Shown piece by piece: positions 48,093-58,581 of a DNA stretch of 64,000 nucleotides. Under the pieces are notes generated by a model. The model saw nothing but the letters and a program-made list of their open reading frames with translations. It ran no database searches and was not told where the DNA came from. Source of the DNA: Aeromonas salmonicida subsp. salmonicida (lineage in GTDB: Bacteria; Pseudomonadota; Gammaproteobacteria; Enterobacterales; Aeromonadaceae). Location of the stretch: assembly GCF_001643305.1 (NCBI RefSeq), contig NZ_LSGW01000049.1, positions 124,001-188,000 of the forward strand, written 5' to 3'. Numbering within the stretch: the first letter of the stretch is position 1; every line of letters begins with the position of its first letter. Made by a program: the position numbers and the translations under genes.

Positions 48093-48734
48093 CTATTGCT
48101 GTGGTAGCGACTGTGGTGGGCTCAACATAGACTCTGCAATCTCTACCTGCCCACGCGCTTGCAAGCTGTCTGCGGCGCCCTGACGATCCGCCTCCGCCTT
48201 GTTTTGACTCAGTTTGAACTTGCCGACCAGCCCGGTTATCTCGATTTCGATACCAACAACAGCCTGCACCATGGCCTCAATATATTCCCTCGGCGCATCC
48301 GCCATCTTCCAGGGGGCAGACTCGATGGCCTCATGAGTGCGGGTCAGGTTCGCCAGCAGACGGCGAACGAAGCGCGCATCATCGTGGATACAAATTCGGC
48401 CGTGGGCGTGTACCACGCTGTAATTCCAGGTCGGCACCTGCTGGTGATGCACTTGCTTGCTCGGATACCAGCTGGGGGAGATATAGGCATCCGCGGCCTT
48501 GAAGATCACCAACACCTCGTCGCCATTGCTGGCCTCTTGCCAGAGCGGGTTGTTGCGGGCGACATGGGCGCGCAATACGCCCTGCTCCCCACTCCCGGCA
48601 TCCAGCTCGAACGGCAGATGGTTCGCATCCAGCCCCCGCTCACCGTGGGTGATCAGGGCCCCCAGCGGATGGGCCAGGATCAGTTGATGCAGCGACGCGA
48701 GGTCGGGCGTTTCGAAATGGGATGGCAGATACAT
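48093..48734 (-). CDS. PaiB-family FMN-binding regulator-like protein
   Basis: 213 aa. Family features: MYLPSHFETPDLASLHQLI at the start, LPFELD, RAHVARNNPLW, and the signature YISPSWYPSKQVHHQQVPTWNY. PaiB in Bacillus is linked to protease and sporulation control; in Proteobacteria these are split-barrel flavin proteins, often detoxifying. AAAGGAGCCTGC precedes the ATG. Confidence 0.88.
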   Translation of the reverse strand: MYLPSHFETPDLASLHQLILAHPLGALITHGERGLDANHLPFELDAGSGEQGVLRAHVARNNPLWQEASNGDEVLVIFKAADAYISPSWYPSKQVHHQQVPTWNYSVVHAHGRICIHDDARFVRRLLANLTRTHEAIESAPWKMADAPREYIEAMVQAVVGIEIEITGLVGKFKLSQNKAEADRQGAADSLQARGQVEIAESMLSPPQSLPQQ

Positions 48735-48974
48735 GCAGGCTCCTTTATCCGGGGTGGTGTGTCCGTACGCAATACCTCGAGATCATGCCCCGCTAGGCGA
48801 GCGCCGTCATCTCGAATCTGCCTGCCGATATCCTACGAGAACCTTGATCGTATGCGGCTGGCAACGACCATCAAGCGCTAAACACCAGCACTTCACTGTA
48901 AACCAAGTTTAACGCCGCATGCAGGTGAAATGACGAGTGAGGACATAGATCCCCCTCATGTCGTCGTCACCCAC

Positions 48975-49499
48975 TCAGGCTGGAACTCCTTTGGCCAGAT
49001 AACCAATGTGATAGGCGTCGGCCCCTGCCGGTATCGTCGGCGGGGGCGACGGCAGGAGATCCACCTCCAGCCATTGCCAACGGGAAACATCCCATCCGCT
49101 CAGCATGGCCCCGGTGTGCAGCTCGGCCAGGCTGCAGTGCGGCGCAATGCGGGTGCGCCGCAAGATGGCCACCCTGGCCTGGTCAAGCGCCTCCATCTGC
49201 GGGGCTGACAGCAGATGCCAGGTCTCGATATGGGGCCAGCCAAAGTGCCTTGTGAGCGCCGCGAAACCCTCGCTGACAAGGAAACTGTGCATCGCCTCGA
49301 CGCTTTGCCACACATAGAAGGGGGCATAGCGATTCTCCCTGCATGGCAGCGCGGCCTCGTCATGGCGGCCATAGAGATAGGCCTTGAACAGCAAGCCGGG
49401 GAAGCCGTCGAGTTTGGTGCCATTGCTGGCGATACGCTCTTCGATAAGCCCCATGTCGTAATCCGCCGGCAGGGTGAATCTGTAATGCATGGCGATCAT
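48975..49499 (-). CDS. DUF4865 family protein
   Basis: 174 aa. Begins MIAMHYRFTLPADYDM and contains LLFKAYL, RENRYAPFYVW and FGWPHIETW, as DUF4865 proteins do. Function unknown. Starts at ATG 49499, overlapping the tautomerase stop (ATGA), with GGGGGTGAT upstream. Third gene of a coupled operon with CMD and tautomerase genes. Confidence 0.85.
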   Translation of the reverse strand: MIAMHYRFTLPADYDMGLIEERIASNGTKLDGFPGLLFKAYLYGRHDEAALPCRENRYAPFYVWQSVEAMHSFLVSEGFAALTRHFGWPHIETWHLLSAPQMEALDQARVAILRRTRIAPHCSLAELHTGAMLSGWDVSRWQWLEVDLLPSPPPTIPAGADAYHIGYLAKGVPA

Positions 49500-49888
49500 A
49501 AGATCACCCCCTGCCGAAACATCAGACCCCGTCCGAAACTCCACTCCTCGCTGCCGTTCAGCTGAATGACCACCATGAGGTTGTCGGGGTGAATGTCCAT
49601 GTCTGCGTGCAGACGCTCGGCAAGCCGCTCATAGAGCCGCTGCTTGACCTCAGTGCTGCGCGGCCTCCCCGCCAGGATCTGGAAGAGGATGAAGTCTCCG
49701 TCCCGGCGGCCGGTCTGATAATGGGGATGATAAACAAGCGCCTTGGCTGGCAAGGCCTCCAGGATCTGGAATTTGTCCTCCCGCGGTACATCAAACACCT
49801 CCACCAGGGTCTCATGATAGAGGTCGGAGAGCTGTTGCAGGCGCGCGTCACTCATCCCCTCGCGCAGAGTGATACGGGTCAGCGGCAT
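49496..49888 (-). CDS. Tautomerase-family protein (4-oxalocrotonate tautomerase-like)
   Basis: 130 aa. The catalytic N-terminal proline follows the start Met (MPLTRITLREG); the remainder has the usual beta-alpha-beta pattern. Longer than the 62-residue 4-OT, like the two-repeat members. It overlaps the CMD stop by 10 nt. Confidence 0.83.
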   Translation of the reverse strand: MPLTRITLREGMSDARLQQLSDLYHETLVEVFDVPREDKFQILEALPAKALVYHPHYQTGRRDGDFILFQILAGRPRSTEVKQRLYERLAERLHADMDIHPDNLMVVIQLNGSEEWSFGRGLMFRQGVIL

Positions 49889-50205
49889 GGGTGCGGCTCC
49901 TCACGGCTGGGCAGGTAGCTCACGGCGGTGACCGCCGCAGGCAATCCGGCGTAGAAAGCGAGATGGGTGAACAGCTCCTCAAGCTGTTCCCGTGTCAGGC
50001 CGTTTTGCTGGGCAAACGCTATGTGCCACGGCAGCTGTTGCACCCGGCCCAGCGACGCCAGTATGGCCAGGGTGATCAGGCTGCGTTCGCGCGCAGACAA
50101 GGCGGGCCGCTGCCAGATATCGCCAAACAGCGTCTCTTCCGCCAGCTGGGACAGTCTCGGCGCTGCCCGCGCCAGGTCGTCACGATCAAGAACAGGATGG
50201 GTCAT
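49879..50205 (-). CDS. Carboxymuconolactone decarboxylase-family protein
   Basis: 108 aa all-helical protein. SARERSLITLAILASLGRVQQLPWHI and GLTREQLEELFTHLAFYAG are CMD signatures. The AhpD-type CxxC is absent, so a decarboxylase-like or accessory role is more likely than peroxidase. The start is ATG 50205 with AAGGAGATTGCC upstream. First gene of a three-gene operon, divergent from a LysR gene that probably controls it. Confidence 0.85.
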   Translation of the reverse strand: MTHPVLDRDDLARAAPRLSQLAEETLFGDIWQRPALSARERSLITLAILASLGRVQQLPWHIAFAQQNGLTREQLEELFTHLAFYAGLPAAVTAVSYLPSREEPHPCR

Positions 50206-50301
50206 GGCAATCTCCTTGGTTGGTGAAGCCACTCTCTATCACTGCTACAATTTTAAAAATCAAAACGTTCAAGACGAACAATCCCGATTATCAGGACTAT
50301 C

Positions 50302-51195
50302 ATGCAACCCCTTCCCCTGAACCTGGATCTCGATGCTCTGCGCAGCTATGTCCTTGGGCTGGACTGTGGCAGCTTTGCGCTGGCGGCGCAGCGGCTGTGC
50401 CGTTCCACCTCGGCGGTCAGCGCCCAGTTGAAAAAACTCGAACAGCAATGCGGTACCGAACTGGTCATGAAGAGGGGTCGCCACCTGGTCCCGACGGCCA
50501 GTGGCGAACGACTGCTGGGATATGCCAAACGGCTGCTGGAGCTCAATGACGAAGCCGTGCTTGCCCTGAAAGGGGAGCTGCTGCAAGGGGAGATCAGGCT
50601 GGGAGTTCAGGAAGACTTTGGTGAATCCCTACTGCCCGCCGTGCTGGGCCCCCTCTGTCGTCAGCACCCCACGCTGCGCATGACGACGCGCATCGATCGC
50701 AATGCGCAGCTGATGAAAGGGATCAGGGAGGGAACCCTCGACATGGCCCTGGCCTGGCAGCACCCGGAAGAGAGGATTGACGCCCATCTCATCGACTTGG
50801 TGTCACTCCAGTGGATTGCTCACTCGAACTGGGATCCGGCGCCCCTGCTGGCACGCGGAGAGCCCTTGCCCCTGGTGCTCTTCGATGCCCCCTGCCTGAT
50901 GCGTTCACGAGCCCTCAAGGCTCTGGACGATGCAGGTATCCCGTGGCGCATCGCCTTCACCAGCCAGAGCCTGGGCGGGATCTGGGCGGCCTTGCAGGCA
51001 GGGCTCGGGATCACAGTGCGCTCTGCCATCGATATGCCGACCTCTCTCTCCCCGTTGGCCTATGTGCTGCCGTCGCCGGGCACGCTGGGGGTCGTACTGC
51101 TGGGAGCAGGCAATGGATCCGGTGAGGCCGAACGCCAGTTGCAAAGCCTGCTCACCCAGGCGGTGCAGCGGGCCCATGCCACGCACCAGAGCTGA
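50302..51195 (+). CDS. LysR-family regulator of the divergent CMD/tautomerase operon
   Basis: 297 aa. N-terminal HTH (LDALRSYVLGLDCGSFALAAQRLCRSTSAVSAQLKKLE) and a periplasmic-binding-like effector domain. Divergent from the three-gene operon with a 96-bp gap, the classic LysR arrangement. No strong ribosome site precedes the ATG; ATCAGGACTATC is the nearest. Ligand unknown. Confidence 0.86.
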   Translation: MQPLPLNLDLDALRSYVLGLDCGSFALAAQRLCRSTSAVSAQLKKLEQQCGTELVMKRGRHLVPTASGERLLGYAKRLLELNDEAVLALKGELLQGEIRLGVQEDFGESLLPAVLGPLCRQHPTLRMTTRIDRNAQLMKGIREGTLDMALAWQHPEERIDAHLIDLVSLQWIAHSNWDPAPLLARGEPLPLVLFDAPCLMRSRALKALDDAGIPWRIAFTSQSLGGIWAALQAGLGITVRSAIDMPTSLSPLAYVLPSPGTLGVVLLGAGNGSGEAERQLQSLLTQAVQRAHATHQS

Positions 51196-51265
51196 AGATA
51201 CGGTCTCTTTTTCCTGGCATCTGCGCAAGCCATCTCCCTCCCCTTCATCATCAGGCAAACAAAAA

Positions 51266-51286
51266 ACGGCAACCTCGGATTGCCGT
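51266..51286 (-). terminator. Rho-independent terminator of argH
   Basis: ACGGCAA/TTGCCGT stem, loop of 7, followed on the minus strand by a six-T run. 35 nt after the argH stop. Confidence 0.88.
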
Positions 51287-51320
51287 TCTGCTTTCTTCTT
51301 CGAATGACAAGCCGGTGGGG

Positions 51321-52706
51321 TTAACCCGCCCATTTGGCCAGCCACTGTTCGGCGGCGGTGAGGGCCGCATCCACCAGCTCGCGGGCGACGCCGCCTTTGG
51401 CGACCCGCTTGGCCAGCGTCGCTTCCAGCTCCAGATTGGGATAGACATCCTCGCCGATGACGGGGCTGAAGCGCTGGAACTCGGGCAGCGAGAGATCTTC
51501 CAGCGGCTTCTTCACCTCAAGCGCATAGACCACTGTCTCGCCGACGATATGGTGCGCCTCACGGAAGGGTATCCCTTTGGCCACCAGATAGTCCGCCAGC
51601 TCGGTGGCATTGGCATAGCCGCCCTGGGCCGCCGCCTTGGTACGCTCGACGTTCACCTTCAAGTCGATCAGCACCAACGCAGCCATGTCGAGGCAGTCGT
51701 GCCAGGTGTCGAGGGCATCGAACAGCCCTTCCTTGTCTTCCTGCATGTCCTTGTTGTAGGCCAGCGGCAGCGCCTTCAGGCTCATCAGCATGCCCATCTG
51801 GGCGCCGACCACCCGCCCTGTCTTGCCACGAATGAGCTCAAGCGCATCCGGGTTCTTCTTCTGCGGCATCAGGGAGGAACCCGAGGTGACCGCATCGGAC
51901 AGCTCGACAAAGCCCGCCTCGCCGGTGTTGTAGAAGATGAGGTCTTCGGCAAAACGCGACAGGTGGGTCATGGAGAGGGACGCCACGTGCATCAGCTCCA
52001 CCACGTGATCCCTATCCGACACCGAATCCAGGCTGTTGCGGGTCGCGCCGCCAAAGCCCATGTCCAGTGCCAGCGCTTCACGGTCGATGGCATAGGCGGT
52101 ACCCGCCAGGGCGCCGCAGCCGAGCGGGCTGGTGTCGAGGCGCTTCAGGGCATCCTGCAGACGGGAATAGTCCCGCTCCAGCATCTCCACATAGGCCAGC
52201 GCCCAGTGGGCGAAGGTGACGGGCTGGGCGCGCTGCAAGTGGGTGTAGCCCGGCAGCACAGCAGCCTGATTGGCACGGGCAGAGGCGACCAGCCCGGCTT
52301 GAAGGGCACTGATGGAACCGAGCAGCAGCTCCCCTTGCGCCTTGCACCAGAGTTTCAGGTCGGTGGCGACCTGATCGTTGCGCGAGCGGCCAGTATGCAG
52401 CTTCTTGCCAAGATCGCCGACGGCGGCGATGAGCTGACTTTCGACCCAAGAGTGAATGTCTTCGGCATCGGAATTGAGGATCTGGTGGGGATCCTGCTGC
52501 ACCGAGGCGAGCAGCACTTCCATCGCCTGTTGCAGCTTTCCTTGCTCGTCGGCTGTCAATACGCCCACTTTCACCAGCGCCTTGGCCCAGGCCATGGAGC
52601 CCTGGATATCCTGCTCCGCCAGCCGGTAATCGAACCGCAGCGAATCGTTGAACTGCTTGAACCTGCTATCGGCTCCCTGACTGAAGCGTCCACCCCAAAG
52701 TGCCAT
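51321..52706 (-). CDS. argH: Argininosuccinate lyase
   Basis: 461 aa; cleaves argininosuccinate into arginine and fumarate, last step of arginine synthesis. The family signature [12 protein letters not shown] carries the catalytic Ser; TGRSRNDQV and [12 protein letters not shown] are the other conserved regions. Length is standard. ATG preceded by AAGGAGAGCAGT. Last gene of argCBFGH, separated from argG by a hairpin. Confidence 0.96.
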   Translation of the reverse strand: MALWGGRFSQGADSRFKQFNDSLRFDYRLAEQDIQGSMAWAKALVKVGVLTADEQGKLQQAMEVLLASVQQDPHQILNSDAEDIHSWVESQLIAAVGDLGKKLHTGRSRNDQVATDLKLWCKAQGELLLGSISALQAGLVASARANQAAVLPGYTHLQRAQPVTFAHWALAYVEMLERDYSRLQDALKRLDTSPLGCGALAGTAYAIDREALALDMGFGGATRNSLDSVSDRDHVVELMHVASLSMTHLSRFAEDLIFYNTGEAGFVELSDAVTSGSSLMPQKKNPDALELIRGKTGRVVGAQMGMLMSLKALPLAYNKDMQEDKEGLFDALDTWHDCLDMAALVLIDLKVNVERTKAAAQGGYANATELADYLVAKGIPFREAHHIVGETVVYALEVKKPLEDLSLPEFQRFSPVIGEDVYPNLELEATLAKRVAKGGVARELVDAALTAAEQWLAKWAG

Positions 52707-52854
52707 ACTGCTCTCCTTGAATGCGTTGTCGGCGGCGTCTTGCGCCGTCGAGCTTGAAATCGTGCCCTGTTTTTCTGCGAGCCTGTTATCTCACAGAAGC
52801 GGCCGAGGCGCTGCCGCTCTGCTCACACCCCACCATATGGGAGGGCTGATAAAA

Positions 52855-52873
52855 GAGGGGGCCATGCCCCCTC
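52855..52873 (-). terminator. Terminator between argG and argH
   Basis: 8-bp stem GAGGGGGC/GCCCCCTC with a 3-nt loop; on the minus strand TTTT follows. It lies 27 nt past the argG stop, inside an otherwise continuous operon, so argH may be partly uncoupled. Confidence 0.75.
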
Positions 52874-52899
52874 ACCAGTATCAACGGATTGGCGTCAGC

Positions 52900-54135
52900 T
52901 TAGCCGTGGGTATGGTCACCGCCGATCGCCTGATGCTGCTCCTTCATGGCGCGGATCCGGCTGGCCAGGGTGTAGAGACGGATAAAGCCTTCTGCATGGC
53001 TCTGGTCATACACTTCATCGGCACCGAAGGTGGCGAAGTCTTCGGAGTAGAGGCTGTTCGGCGACTTCTTCTGCACCGCAGTGACCTGACCCTTGTACAT
53101 CTTCAGAATGACTTCACCGTCGAGATCCTCGGCGATGGCATTGGCGGAGGCGACGATGGCCTTGCACAGCGGAGTGAACCAGCGACCGTCATAGACCAGG
53201 TGAGAGAACTCGGCACCCAGCTTTTCCCGCCAGGCGCGAGTCGGTCTGTCCAGTACCAGCTCTTCCACCGCGCGCAGTGCCGCCACCATGACGGTGCCGC
53301 CCGGAGTTTCGTAGCAGCCACGGGACTTCATGCCCACCATGCGGTTTTCGGTGATGTCGATCCGGCCCACGCCGTGCTTGCCGGCACGCTCGTTCAGGGT
53401 GGTCAGGATCTGGTGCGGGCTCAGCGGCTGGTCGTCCACGGCAACCACTTCGCCTTTGGCGACGGTCAGCTTGACGTATTCCGGCTCGTTCGGTGCCTGC
53501 TCGGCAGAGACGGTCCACTGCCAGACCGCTTCGGACGGCTCGTTCCAGGTGCTCTCGAGCTCGCCACCCTCGGTGGAGATGTGCCAGGCGTTGGCATCAC
53601 GGCTGTAGATCTTCTTCAGGGTCGCCTTGCAGGGAATGTCGCGGGCTTCAAGATAGGCCAGCAGATCTTCCCGGGAGCGCATGTCCCACAACCGCCAGGG
53701 GGCGATCACTTTCAACTGGGGTGCCAGGGCAGCCACGGCACCTTCAAAACGCACCTGATCGTTGCCCTTGCCGGTACAACCGTGGGAGATGGCATCGGCG
53801 CCTTCCGCCAGGGCCGCTTCTACCATCGCCTTGGCAATGATGGGACGGGCCATCGAGGTGCCCAGCAGGTAGGTGCCTTCATAGACGGCGCCGGTTTTCA
53901 GGGTCGGATAGACGTACTCTTTGACGAACTCTTCCCGCAGATCCTTGACGATGCATTTGACCGCGCCGGACGCGATGGCCTTCTGCTCGATCCCTTCCAG
54001 ATCGTCACGCTCCTGACCCACGTCGGCGACGAAGGCGATGATTTCGGCATCGTAGTGCTCTTTGAGCCAGGGAATGATGGCCGAGGTATCCAGTCCGCCC
54101 GAGTAAGCCAGTACGATCTTGTTGATTCCGCTCAT
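52900..54135 (-). CDS. argG: Argininosuccinate synthase
   Basis: 411 aa; ATP-dependent condensation of citrulline and aspartate. The ATP PP-loop is [10 protein letters not shown] (residues 8-17); [14 protein letters not shown] and [11 protein letters not shown] are typical. This is the short (about 400 aa) type, not the E. coli 447-aa type. The start is ATG 54135 with GGAGAGAAG upstream. The C-terminus is His-rich (GGDHTHG). Confidence 0.96.
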   Translation of the reverse strand: MSGINKIVLAYSGGLDTSAIIPWLKEHYDAEIIAFVADVGQERDDLEGIEQKAIASGAVKCIVKDLREEFVKEYVYPTLKTGAVYEGTYLLGTSMARPIIAKAMVEAALAEGADAISHGCTGKGNDQVRFEGAVAALAPQLKVIAPWRLWDMRSREDLLAYLEARDIPCKATLKKIYSRDANAWHISTEGGELESTWNEPSEAVWQWTVSAEQAPNEPEYVKLTVAKGEVVAVDDQPLSPHQILTTLNERAGKHGVGRIDITENRMVGMKSRGCYETPGGTVMVAALRAVEELVLDRPTRAWREKLGAEFSHLVYDGRWFTPLCKAIVASANAIAEDLDGEVILKMYKGQVTAVQKKSPNSLYSEDFATFGADEVYDQSHAEGFIRLYTLASRIRAMKEQHQAIGGDHTHG

Positions 54136-54204
54136 TTTACTTCTCTCCATGATGATTCGATAAGGTGTTGTAATTCAGGGTCGGTGGCCGCGTTGCTTAT
54201 TCCG

Positions 54205-55116
54205 CTACTTGTTGCCAAGCAGGGTCAGCAGCACGGCGTTCTGGATATGCATCCGGTTCTCTGCCTCATCCATGATGAGGGAAGCAGGCCCGTCCATGAC
54301 GTCGGAAGTGATCTCCAGCTCCCGGTGCGCCGGCTGGCAATGCAGCACGTGCTGGATGCCGGTGCGCTCAAGCAGGGCCTGGTTGATCTGATAAGGCATG
54401 AAGATATCTTTTACCTGCTCCATTGGTGTGTTGTCACCCATGGAGACCCAGGTATCGGTATAAACCACGTCAAACCCTTCAATGTCGCCCACGTCATCGC
54501 TGATGTGAATGGTGGCGCCGGAATCGGCCGCCAGCGCCTGGGCCTGCAGGAAGATCTGGGTATCCGGGCCATAGCCTTTCGGGCAGATCAGAGTCACGTC
54601 TGTACCCAGAGTGGCCCCCAGCAGCAGCAGAGAGTGGCTGACGTTGTTGCCATCGCCGAGGTAGGCAAGCTTCACCTTCGACAGATCGTCGTAATGCTCG
54701 GCAATGGTCATAAAGTCGGCCAGCCCCTGACAGGGGTGGTAAAGATTACACAGGCTGTTGACCACGGGCACAGAGCCGTAGGCTTGCAGGTCAACCAGGG
54801 TCTGGTGATCGAATACCCGCGCCACTATGGCGTCACACCAGCGGGACAGGTTGGCGGCGAAATCCTTCACCGATTCCCGCTTGCCCAGGGCACCGTTCTG
54901 TTGATCCAGATAGACGCTATGGCCGCCCAGTTTGGCGATGCCGATGTCGAAGGTCACCCGGGTGTGCAACGAGGGCTTCTCGAACAGGGTAACCACACTC
55001 TTGCCCGCCAGTGCCTGGCTGTACTTTTTCGGGTCGGCCTTGACCGCTTTCCCCAGCGCTATCAGCGCCTCGATTTGAGCCTTGCTCAGATCGCTATCTT
55101 TCAGAAGATGTTGCAT
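54205..55116 (-). CDS. argF: Ornithine carbamoyltransferase
   Basis: 303 aa; makes citrulline from ornithine and carbamoyl phosphate. Recognised by HPCQGLADF, LAYLGDGNNVSHS, and HCQPAHRELE. The carbamoyl-phosphate loop reads KPSLHTRVTF, where most relatives have S-T-R-T-R or S-L-R-T-R: residue 51 is His instead of Arg. The rest of the protein is intact. The start is ATG 55116, with AAAGGA 7 nt upstream. Fourth-to-last gene of the cluster. Confidence 0.93.
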   Translation of the reverse strand: MQHLLKDSDLSKAQIEALIALGKAVKADPKKYSQALAGKSVVTLFEKPSLHTRVTFDIGIAKLGGHSVYLDQQNGALGKRESVKDFAANLSRWCDAIVARVFDHQTLVDLQAYGSVPVVNSLCNLYHPCQGLADFMTIAEHYDDLSKVKLAYLGDGNNVSHSLLLLGATLGTDVTLICPKGYGPDTQIFLQAQALAADSGATIHISDDVGDIEGFDVVYTDTWVSMGDNTPMEQVKDIFMPYQINQALLERTGIQHVLHCQPAHRELEITSDVMDGPASLIMDEAENRMHIQNAVLLTLLGNK

Positions 55117-55141
55117 CGGAGGTTCCTTTTTCCAGCCAGGG

Positions 55142-55921
55142 TTAGAGGGTGACTTGGGTGCCGACGGCACCGCCAGCCAGCAGCTTGAGCAGTTGATCCG
55201 GGTAACGCCAGCTGGCGACACAGACCGGCTTGCCGAGGGTCTCGGCGGCGTGCAAGGCGGCTTTCACCTTGACCGCCATGCCATCGCTGATCACGCCCTT
55301 CTCCATCAGATCCAGTGCGGTTGCCTTGTTCAGCTGCGGCACCAGCTTGCCCTTGCCATCCAGGATGCCGCTCACGTCCGACAGCATCACCAGGTCAGCA
55401 CCGAGCGCCTCGGCGATGGCGGTGGCCGCCTGATCCGCGTTGACGTTCATCAGCTGGCCGTCGGCCGTGATGCCGATGGAGCTCACCACGGGCAGGAAGC
55501 CCTGCGCCAGGATACCGGTCACCAGCGCCGGGTTGCCTGGCTGGCAATCACCGACTGCACCGAGATCCGGATCGAGCTGGGTCACCTGGCACAGACCGCC
55601 ATCGGCCAGACAGAGTCCCACGGCCGGAATGCCGGTGGCGATGGCCTTGGCCATCATCTGCTTGTTGGCCGTCCCGGCCAGCGCACCCGCAATGAAGGGG
55701 ATCTGCTCGAACGGGGTGACCCGCAGGCCGTTCTTCTTGGTGGAACTCAGGCCCAATCCCTTGAGCAGGTCATCCACCAGACAGCCGCCACCGTGCACCA
55801 GCACCAGGGGTCTGTGTTGCTCATCCAGAAACGTTTTGAGGGTGCCGAACAGGGCGGTCAGCGCCTCGTCGTTCTCGATCAGGGCCCCACCCAACTTGAT
55901 AACCAGTGTCTGCTTGTCCAT
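55142..55921 (-). CDS. argB: Acetylglutamate kinase
   Basis: 259 aa; second step of arginine synthesis. [12 protein letters not shown] (nucleotide site), [11 protein letters not shown] (NAG site) and [15 protein letters not shown] are characteristic. The short length fits the arginine-insensitive dimeric type. The start is ATG 55921 with AAGGA 9 nt upstream; the ATG at 55930 is less well placed. Confidence 0.95.
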   Translation of the reverse strand: MDKQTLVIKLGGALIENDEALTALFGTLKTFLDEQHRPLVLVHGGGCLVDDLLKGLGLSSTKKNGLRVTPFEQIPFIAGALAGTANKQMMAKAIATGIPAVGLCLADGGLCQVTQLDPDLGAVGDCQPGNPALVTGILAQGFLPVVSSIGITADGQLMNVNADQAATAIAEALGADLVMLSDVSGILDGKGKLVPQLNKATALDLMEKGVISDGMAVKVKAALHAAETLGKPVCVASWRYPDQLLKLLAGGAVGTQVTL

Positions 55922-55937
55922 ATCTCTCAATCCTTTC

Positions 55938-56945
55938 TTAAATCAGGCCGGTGGCCGGGTCAAAACCGAATTTAATATTTATGCATTGCATTGCCTGGGA
56001 GGCGGCGCCCTTGAGCAAGTTGTCGATGGCAGAGACCACCACCAGCATATTGCCCTGCTGCTGCCAGGCGATATCGCAGTAGGGAGTGCTTGCCACGCCA
56101 CGGATGGAGGGCATCTGACCGGTGAGGCGCACCAGGGGTTTTCCTTCGTAGGCCTTGAGGAAGGCCTGATCCACCTGGGTCGGCGTCACGCCATCCGCCA
56201 TCTGCACATAAATGGTGGCCAGGATGCCGCGCACATAGTTGCCAAGGTGGGGCTGGAACAGCACCTCCTTGCCCAAGTGGTGGCTGATCTCCGGCTGATG
56301 CCTGTGGTTGAAGGTGCCGTAGGGGCTCAGGCTCACTTCGCAAAAACTGGTATTGATGGCCGCCTTGCGACCGGCCCCGGAGACACCGGATACCGCATTG
56401 ATGATGGGCTGCCATCCCTCGGCAATCAGACCGGCCTGTTGCAGCGGCTTGAGAGCGCACAGAGAAGCAGTCGGGTAGCAACCTGGCACAGCAATCAGCT
56501 GGGCGGCGGCAATGGCATCGCTGTTCCATTCCGCCAGACCGTAGGCGGCCTGCTCCAGCAACTGCTCGTTCTCGTGGGTGAAGCCGTAGAAGGAGGAGTA
56601 GAATTGCTGGTCCTTGACCCGGAAGGCGCCGGAGAGATCGAACACCGGCAGCCCCTTGGCCAGGAACTTGGGTGCGAGCTCGGCACTCACCTCATGGGCG
56701 GTCGCCAGCAACACCAGGTCGGCCTGGGTCAGGATCCGGGTCATGCCATCTTCATCCAGCGGCAGCAGCGGCTGATCCAGCGCGCCGACCCACTGGGGAT
56801 GCAGAGAAGAGAAGCGCTTGTGGGCATCCTGGCTGCCGGCGGAAACATAGAGACCGAACAGCTTGAGTTGAGGATGGTTCTGGACCAGTGCGGCCAGTTC
56901 GGCTCCCGCGTAGCCACTGGCACCGACGATAACGGTGTTAAGCAT
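55938..56945 (-). CDS. argC: N-acetyl-gamma-glutamyl-phosphate reductase
   Basis: 335 aa. NADPH site at the N-terminus ([13 protein letters not shown]), catalytic Cys156 in [10 protein letters not shown], and the substrate loop [10 protein letters not shown]. Third step of arginine synthesis. First gene of argCBFGH, divergent from argE. The start is ATG 56945; the longer reading to 56960 lacks a ribosome site. Confidence 0.95.
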   Translation of the reverse strand: MLNTVIVGASGYAGAELAALVQNHPQLKLFGLYVSAGSQDAHKRFSSLHPQWVGALDQPLLPLDEDGMTRILTQADLVLLATAHEVSAELAPKFLAKGLPVFDLSGAFRVKDQQFYSSFYGFTHENEQLLEQAAYGLAEWNSDAIAAAQLIAVPGCYPTASLCALKPLQQAGLIAEGWQPIINAVSGVSGAGRKAAINTSFCEVSLSPYGTFNHRHQPEISHHLGKEVLFQPHLGNYVRGILATIYVQMADGVTPTQVDQAFLKAYEGKPLVRLTGQMPSIRGVASTPYCDIAWQQQGNMLVVVSAIDNLLKGAASQAMQCINIKFGFDPATGLI

Positions 56946-57223
56946 TTTTGAGTATTCCAAGTCAGAGTTCGAAATTCACAGCATGGCGCTGCAGACAGTG
57001 CAAGGGGTGAGGAACCGCCCCTTCAATGCAACGAGTGCGGAGGGGCAATTCAGGCGGGGTTGTGTCGTCGGTTATAGATCAGGTGACAGAATATTAACTT
57101 TCCCTTACAACTAGAAGCCTTGTTGATGAGCCACGAATTCAGGCAAACTCAAAGAATATTCATGCACTCACTTTGCATTTGTATTTTCTAACAGAAACGT
57201 TCCGGGGACGCAAGGAGCAGCTG
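56946..57223. promoter_or_regulatory. argC-argE divergent control region
   Basis: 278 bp. Short GAAT/ATTC palindromes that could form ArgR boxes are visible near 57135 (CGAATTCA) and 57153 (AGAATATTCATG), with an AT-rich block at 57080-57110. ArgR control of both arms is expected by analogy to E. coli argECBH, but none of these matches the 18-bp box well. Confidence 0.5.
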
Positions 57224-58369
57224 ATGGCCAATCTGGATTTTTTTGCACTTTATAAGAATATTATTGCGATTCCCTCTATTAGCAGCACAGATCCGCACTG
57301 GGATCAGAGCAACGAGGCGGTGATCCGGCTGCTGGCCGACTGGTTCGGCCAACTCGGCTTTCAGTGTGAAGTGACGGCGCTGCCGGAGCTGCCCGGCAAG
57401 TTCAATCTGGTGGCCACCATAGGCCAGGGAGAAGGCGGTCTGCTGCTTGCGGGCCACACGGACACAGTGCCGTTCGACGAAGGGGGCTGGCGCAAGGATC
57501 CCTTCAAGGTGACCGAAGAGGGCAACCGCCTGTACGGCCTCGGCACCATCGACATGAAGGGATTCTTCGCCTTCATAGTGGAAGCCCTCAAAGAGATCGA
57601 CCTCACCAAACTCACCAAGCCGCTGCGCATTCTGGCCACCGCCGATGAGGAAACCACAATGGCGGGTGCACGCGCCATCGCCGCCGCGGCCGAGATCAAA
57701 CCCGACTATGCGGTGATCGGCGAACCGACCGGGCTGGTGCCCGTGGTGGCCCACAAGGGCCACATGTCGGAAGCGATCCGCATTACCGGCAAGAGCGGTC
57801 ACAGCTCGGATCCCGCCAACGGCGTCAATGCGCTGGAGATCATGCATCAGGCCATGGGGCGGGTGCTGCGCCTGCAACTGCGTCTGGAAGAGACCTATGC
57901 CGACTACCGGTTCGCGGTGCCGCAACCCACGCTGAATCTGAGATACATACATGGGGGAGACAGCCCGAACCGCATCTGCGGCTGCTGCGAGCTGCACATC
58001 GACATGCGTCCCACCCCGCAAGTGGGGCCGGACGAGCTGATGGGCATGCTCAAAGAGGCGCTCGCGCCCATAGAGGTTCATCAGCCAGGCGGCCTGCACC
58101 TGCAACACCTGCACGAGCCCATTCCCGCCTATGCCTGCGCGGACGACTCAGTACTGGTGCGCGAGGCGGAGCAGGCAAGCGGACACAAGGCGGAATCGGT
58201 GAACTACTGCACCGAAGCGCCCTTTATCCAGCAGTTGGGATGCCAGACAATTGTGATGGGCCCTGGTCACATAGCCCAGGCTCACCAGCCGGACGAATAC
58301 CTGGATCTGTCGTTCGTCAAACCCACCACGGCAGTGCTGCAACACCTGATCCGCCGGTTCTGCCTGTAA
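57224..58369 (+). CDS. argE: Acetylornithine deacetylase
   Basis: 381 aa M20-family zinc hydrolase that releases ornithine. [16 protein letters not shown] (metal His/Asp), GTIDMKGFF (bridging Asp), and [12 protein letters not shown] (general base and metal Glu) are present. The start is ATG 57224 with AAGGAGCAGCTG upstream; an ATG at 57173 has none. Divergent from argC, so the linear (not cyclic) pathway is used. Confidence 0.95.
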   Translation: MANLDFFALYKNIIAIPSISSTDPHWDQSNEAVIRLLADWFGQLGFQCEVTALPELPGKFNLVATIGQGEGGLLLAGHTDTVPFDEGGWRKDPFKVTEEGNRLYGLGTIDMKGFFAFIVEALKEIDLTKLTKPLRILATADEETTMAGARAIAAAAEIKPDYAVIGEPTGLVPVVAHKGHMSEAIRITGKSGHSSDPANGVNALEIMHQAMGRVLRLQLRLEETYADYRFAVPQPTLNLRYIHGGDSPNRICGCCELHIDMRPTPQVGPDELMGMLKEALAPIEVHQPGGLHLQHLHEPIPAYACADDSVLVREAEQASGHKAESVNYCTEAPFIQQLGCQTIVMGPGHIAQAHQPDEYLDLSFVKPTTAVLQHLIRRFCL

Positions 58370-58581
58370 GCCATAGGGTATGTAAGTAAGTTACTGACAG
58401 TCTGCCCGGGACAGGTGAAGGAAATACATGTTCTGAATCGGCCTGTTATTTGACCTTGCGCAGACAATCTGGGTAGATTGTCACCCTAAGATGACGGAGC
58501 ATATGTTGTAATCACACAACAATAAGTGAGGCTGTCTCTCACCTCGGATGGAGAGAGACACCAACCAGATAAGGATGTGGA
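58370..58581 (+). promoter_or_regulatory. ppc upstream region
   Basis: 212 bp between argE and ppc, without a gene. No terminator with a U-run was found after argE, so some read-through is possible. A promoter is likely near 58450-58530, where the sequence is AT-rich. Confidence 0.4.

Noticed and set aside
52717-55152. 811-codon plus-strand frame opposite argG and argF
   Set aside because: Crosses two well-defined arg genes and their gap; antisense artefact.
57120-57172. Paired ArgR boxes between argC and argE
   Set aside because: GAAT/ATTC palindromes occur, but none matches the 18-bp consensus or the 3-bp spacing of tandem boxes well. Kept only as a region-level note.
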